Source: Tillus elongatus (lineage: Eukaryota > Arthropoda > Insecta > Coleoptera > Cleridae). Taken from it: 64,000 nucleotides of DNA. Within the stretch, counting starts at the first letter, position 1; every line of letters starts with the position of its first letter. Positions 61,735-64,000 of the stretch are shown here, in pieces. The notes below the pieces were generated by a model. It saw only the letters and a program-made list of their open reading frames with translations, did not search any database and was not told the DNA's origin. Location of the stretch: contig OZ023262.1 in the NCBI GenBank assembly GCA_964006375.1, forward strand, positions 196,976,778 to 197,040,777. Reading direction: 5' to 3'. Position numbers and translations under genes: made by a program.

Positions 61735-62226
61735 CTTAAACCAACCTGTTGGTTAAGATACGTTGACATCATTTTCTCTGTCTGGCCACACGGTAAAGAA
61801 TCTCTAGACGAATTCCTTTCTTACCTAAATAACATCAACCCCCAAATCCAGTTCACCATGGAAATAGAAAATAATTTTCCTTTGCCTTTCTTAGATGTAC
61901 GCATCACTAAAAACCCAGTCAGAGGATTTTCTTACACTGTCTACCGAAAAGCAACCCACACTAATCGTTATCTTAACGCCCAATCTCACCATCACCCATC
62001 GCAACAAAATTCCGTGGTTCGAACACTAGTAACACGATCCCTTAGACTAACGACAACAACAAACAGACAGAATTAAACTTTTTAAGACATACATTGCGGG
62101 AAAACGGATACGACAACAATCACATACTACGAAACATTAGAAACACACAAAAACAAACCACTACACCACAACAAGAACAAACAGAGCCCACACAACAACA
62201 CACAGCGTTTTTCGATTTTCCACTTT
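61735..62226 (+). pseudogene. Penelope-like reverse transcriptase fragment
   Basis: Reads WLRYVDDIIFSVW-like with YVDDI (frame slightly damaged near 61765), HGKESLDEFLSYLNNINPQI, FTMEIENNFPLPFLDV, YTVYRKATHTNRYLNAQSHH, the C-terminal RT block of Penelope-like elements. A stop-containing tail follows. A GIY-YIG endonuclease domain was not seen. Confidence 0.82.
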
Positions 62227-63261
62227 AAACATAACTGTGAAAAATGGCTTGGAATCGAAATTAGAAAGCACTAACTCATCAGTATCCAAAAGCCATTAAA
62301 AAACCCCCTGATTAAAATAAAAATGTATCTTGTAAAGTGCCACAATATCGCTCTGGTCGTAGTTCAATTGACTAAGCAGACGGCAAGCACGCCTCTAGGC
62401 TAGCCTAAGGTAGAACATAAACATGCACGCCACACTTGGTGTTTAGTGTATCGGCTGCCACGCTCAGCGTTAACCCCGCTTTCTCTCAGGATAGAGAAGC
62501 TCCATAAAATAGCGTCAGATCTGGACCGAAGGTACATAGCCTAAATCCACCAGCTATTTATATGCGGGCGTGGCTTGCCAGTTACAGCACTTAATTTCAA
62601 ATAAAAAATGTTTAATATGAAAATTTTGCACCTGAATAAAAACACGGTAGGCTGCGTCTAACCGCCTTAATGAACGCTTTGCCACTGATTACTAATGAGC
62701 TTTCACAACAAAGGATCACCACAAATGTTAAAGATACATAAACACAGTATTAAAGCTAACAGAATTTACGGGAATTTACTGGTCATTTGGCCTGGCATTC
62801 CACAGTACAACCTCAAGCACATGTTGCGTACCAGTAGAATGAATAAAATTAGCTTGACAATTGCCCTTAAATCTAAAAATTGAAATTTTCAGTAGCTAGT
62901 CCTAATAATTTGAACAGGGACAACTAAATACACGTTTATGTATTAAATGCTGATCACACATAACACATGGAGTGCTTCGTAAAGTGCGTGTGTTTGTGCA
63001 TATGTGTGGTAGTCAGTTGCTTATTACTAACGCAAACTGTGGTGTAAAATGAGTTCTTTTAACTAATAGCTAATTAAATAATGCATTAAAATTATTTACT
63101 TGTTTATATTTAATTATTGACAGTTGATTGTATTGTAAGTGTTATAACTTCATATAGTATTTGTGTATCTGAATGGTCTGTATAAATTGTTTTGCAAAGC
63201 CAGGAGAAAAAAAGTCTACATCTCTGTGTCTCTGAGTGTTGATGGTTTATTTTTCTTTCAG
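62227..63261. other. Fmr1 intron 5, 3' part
   Basis: Includes a GC-richer block at 62335-62590 of unknown origin and a CT-rich tract before the exon 6 acceptor. No gene recognised. Confidence 0.3.
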
Positions 63262-63321
63262 AAAATATAAGTCAGGGTACCAACGTGTTTCTAATTATGA
63301 GAGCGGGAGAGCTGGCTCAAG
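63262..63321 (+). CDS. Fmr1: Fmr1 exon 6, candidate 60-nt cassette
   Basis: Acceptor TATTTTTCTTTCAG|AAAA with a strong pyrimidine tract, donor CAAG|GTGAGC. Length 60 with phase 2 at both sides, so it can be included or skipped without changing frame. It codes 20 residues rich in Lys/Arg, Ser, Gly and Tyr (KYKSGYQRVSNYE..), between the ..ATAGG end of KH0 and the start of KH1. Human and fly FMR1 as I remember them go straight into the KH1 lead (VEEF or HEQF) here. It could instead be a chance splice-flanked stretch. Confidence 0.6.
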
Positions 63322-64000
63322 GTGAGCTTTATAAAAAATTATAAATGCAGCATGTTAGTAGTATGTATGTATTTTCTTCTCCTGGCTCTTCTAAAGACAG
63401 TATACTTTGATGGCAATTTATGGACCATGTTAGATACACTACTTTAGCATGTTATCTGTATGTCTATTTCCTTTTTGTTTTCTATATTAGCTTTGTGCAT
63501 GCTGAGAAATTCTTCGAGCCAGGTTAAGATGTCACTTGTGCTTTAAAATGGTGGTGAAATATTATTTAGTTTTAGTACCTGCATTATATGAAAATATTTT
63601 TATATATAAGTGTGCACTTTCAAGAATCTACTTAGTTTTACTATGTGAATGGAATTGGTTGACTGTGATTTATAGCCTCCTAATAAAACAATATTGCATG
63701 CAGTAGATGTGTAAAAAAATAATAGTCTTAAACTGTTATTTAATAATCTAAAGGTTCCGACTACCATTCTGCAGTAGAGACTAATTAATGTACAAGTGAC
63801 CCTGCTGCTTGTAACTGTTTGGCCACGAAGTTGACTTCATAGTGGTTTTTTGTCAGTCGTATCTTTGCCAGGTCAGCTTAAAATCATTGTGAATATTATA
63901 CAGGAGTGTGCAAATTAATGCGACACAGACATATTCACGTTAAATATTGTTTATTGAAAGAAATAATTACAAACAGTACTAGTTTACAAATCTTTTAGTA
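63322..64000 (+). other. Fmr1 intron 6, start
   Basis: AT-rich; no further exon with KH1 features before the window end. Confidence 0.45.

Noticed and set aside
62345..62400. A-box-like TAGTTCAATTG as a tRNA or SINE head
   Set aside because: No B box at a fitting distance and no second copy seen.

Overview
The window is AT-rich animal DNA with split genes, long introns and many transposable elements. Host protein sequence and element types (I/R1, CR1/Jockey-like, Penelope, piggyBac, pogo and hAT-like elements, DD41D-like mariner relatives) fit an insect or another pancrustacean. Species cannot be told from the sequence.

Two host genes are supported. On the minus strand, five 5' coding exons (9766-11459) encode the N-terminus of a WDR44-like protein: an FFAT-like VAP-binding motif at the start and a proline/basic stretch resembling vertebrate WDR44. 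Its WD40 exons are not in the window and should lie to the left. On the plus strand, six coding exons of the fragile X gene Fmr1 run from 24135 to 63321 and cover both Tudor/Agenet domains and the KH0 region. KH1, KH2 and the RGG tail lie to the right. Introns 3 and 5 are about 18.4 and 19.5 kb and consist mostly of transposon debris. The last exon seen is a 60-nt phase-2/phase-2 exon that looks like an in-frame cassette.

Layout. 1-3290: a well-preserved CR1/Jockey-type LINE on minus, with ORF1 and ORF2 joined at a canonical -1 slippery heptamer. 3640-7706: diverged repeat, decayed LINE, microsatellite-bearing repeat. 8297-9351: non-autonomous hAT-like element with a perfect 8-bp target duplication. 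9766-11459: WDR44 exons. 11.8-23.8 kb: several copies of a microsatellite-bearing repeat (called the AT-core family here), a piggyBac relic, a tRNA-derived SINE and a hAT-like MITE. 24.1-24.9 kb: Fmr1 exons 1-3. Intron 3: SINE, I-clade and other LINE fragments, a long-TIR Tc1/mariner-type element (32492-35766) carrying an AT-core insertion, a pogo element (36463-39573) carrying a SINE with 13-bp duplication, and an I/R1 LINE cut by a GCGT array. 43.3-43.75 kb: Fmr1 exons 4-5. Intron 5: an LTR retrotransposon inserted in a LINE ORF1, a TACAGGG-type MITE, a DD41D-like transposon with about 410-bp TIRs inside a TA array, a 223-bp-arm hairpin, a Tc1 relic, a three-unit tandem array, a LINE 3' end and a Penelope relic.

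No operon, CRISPR array, rRNA or independent tRNA gene was seen. Calls come from reading six frames and comparing with remembered family features; nothing was searched or aligned by program.
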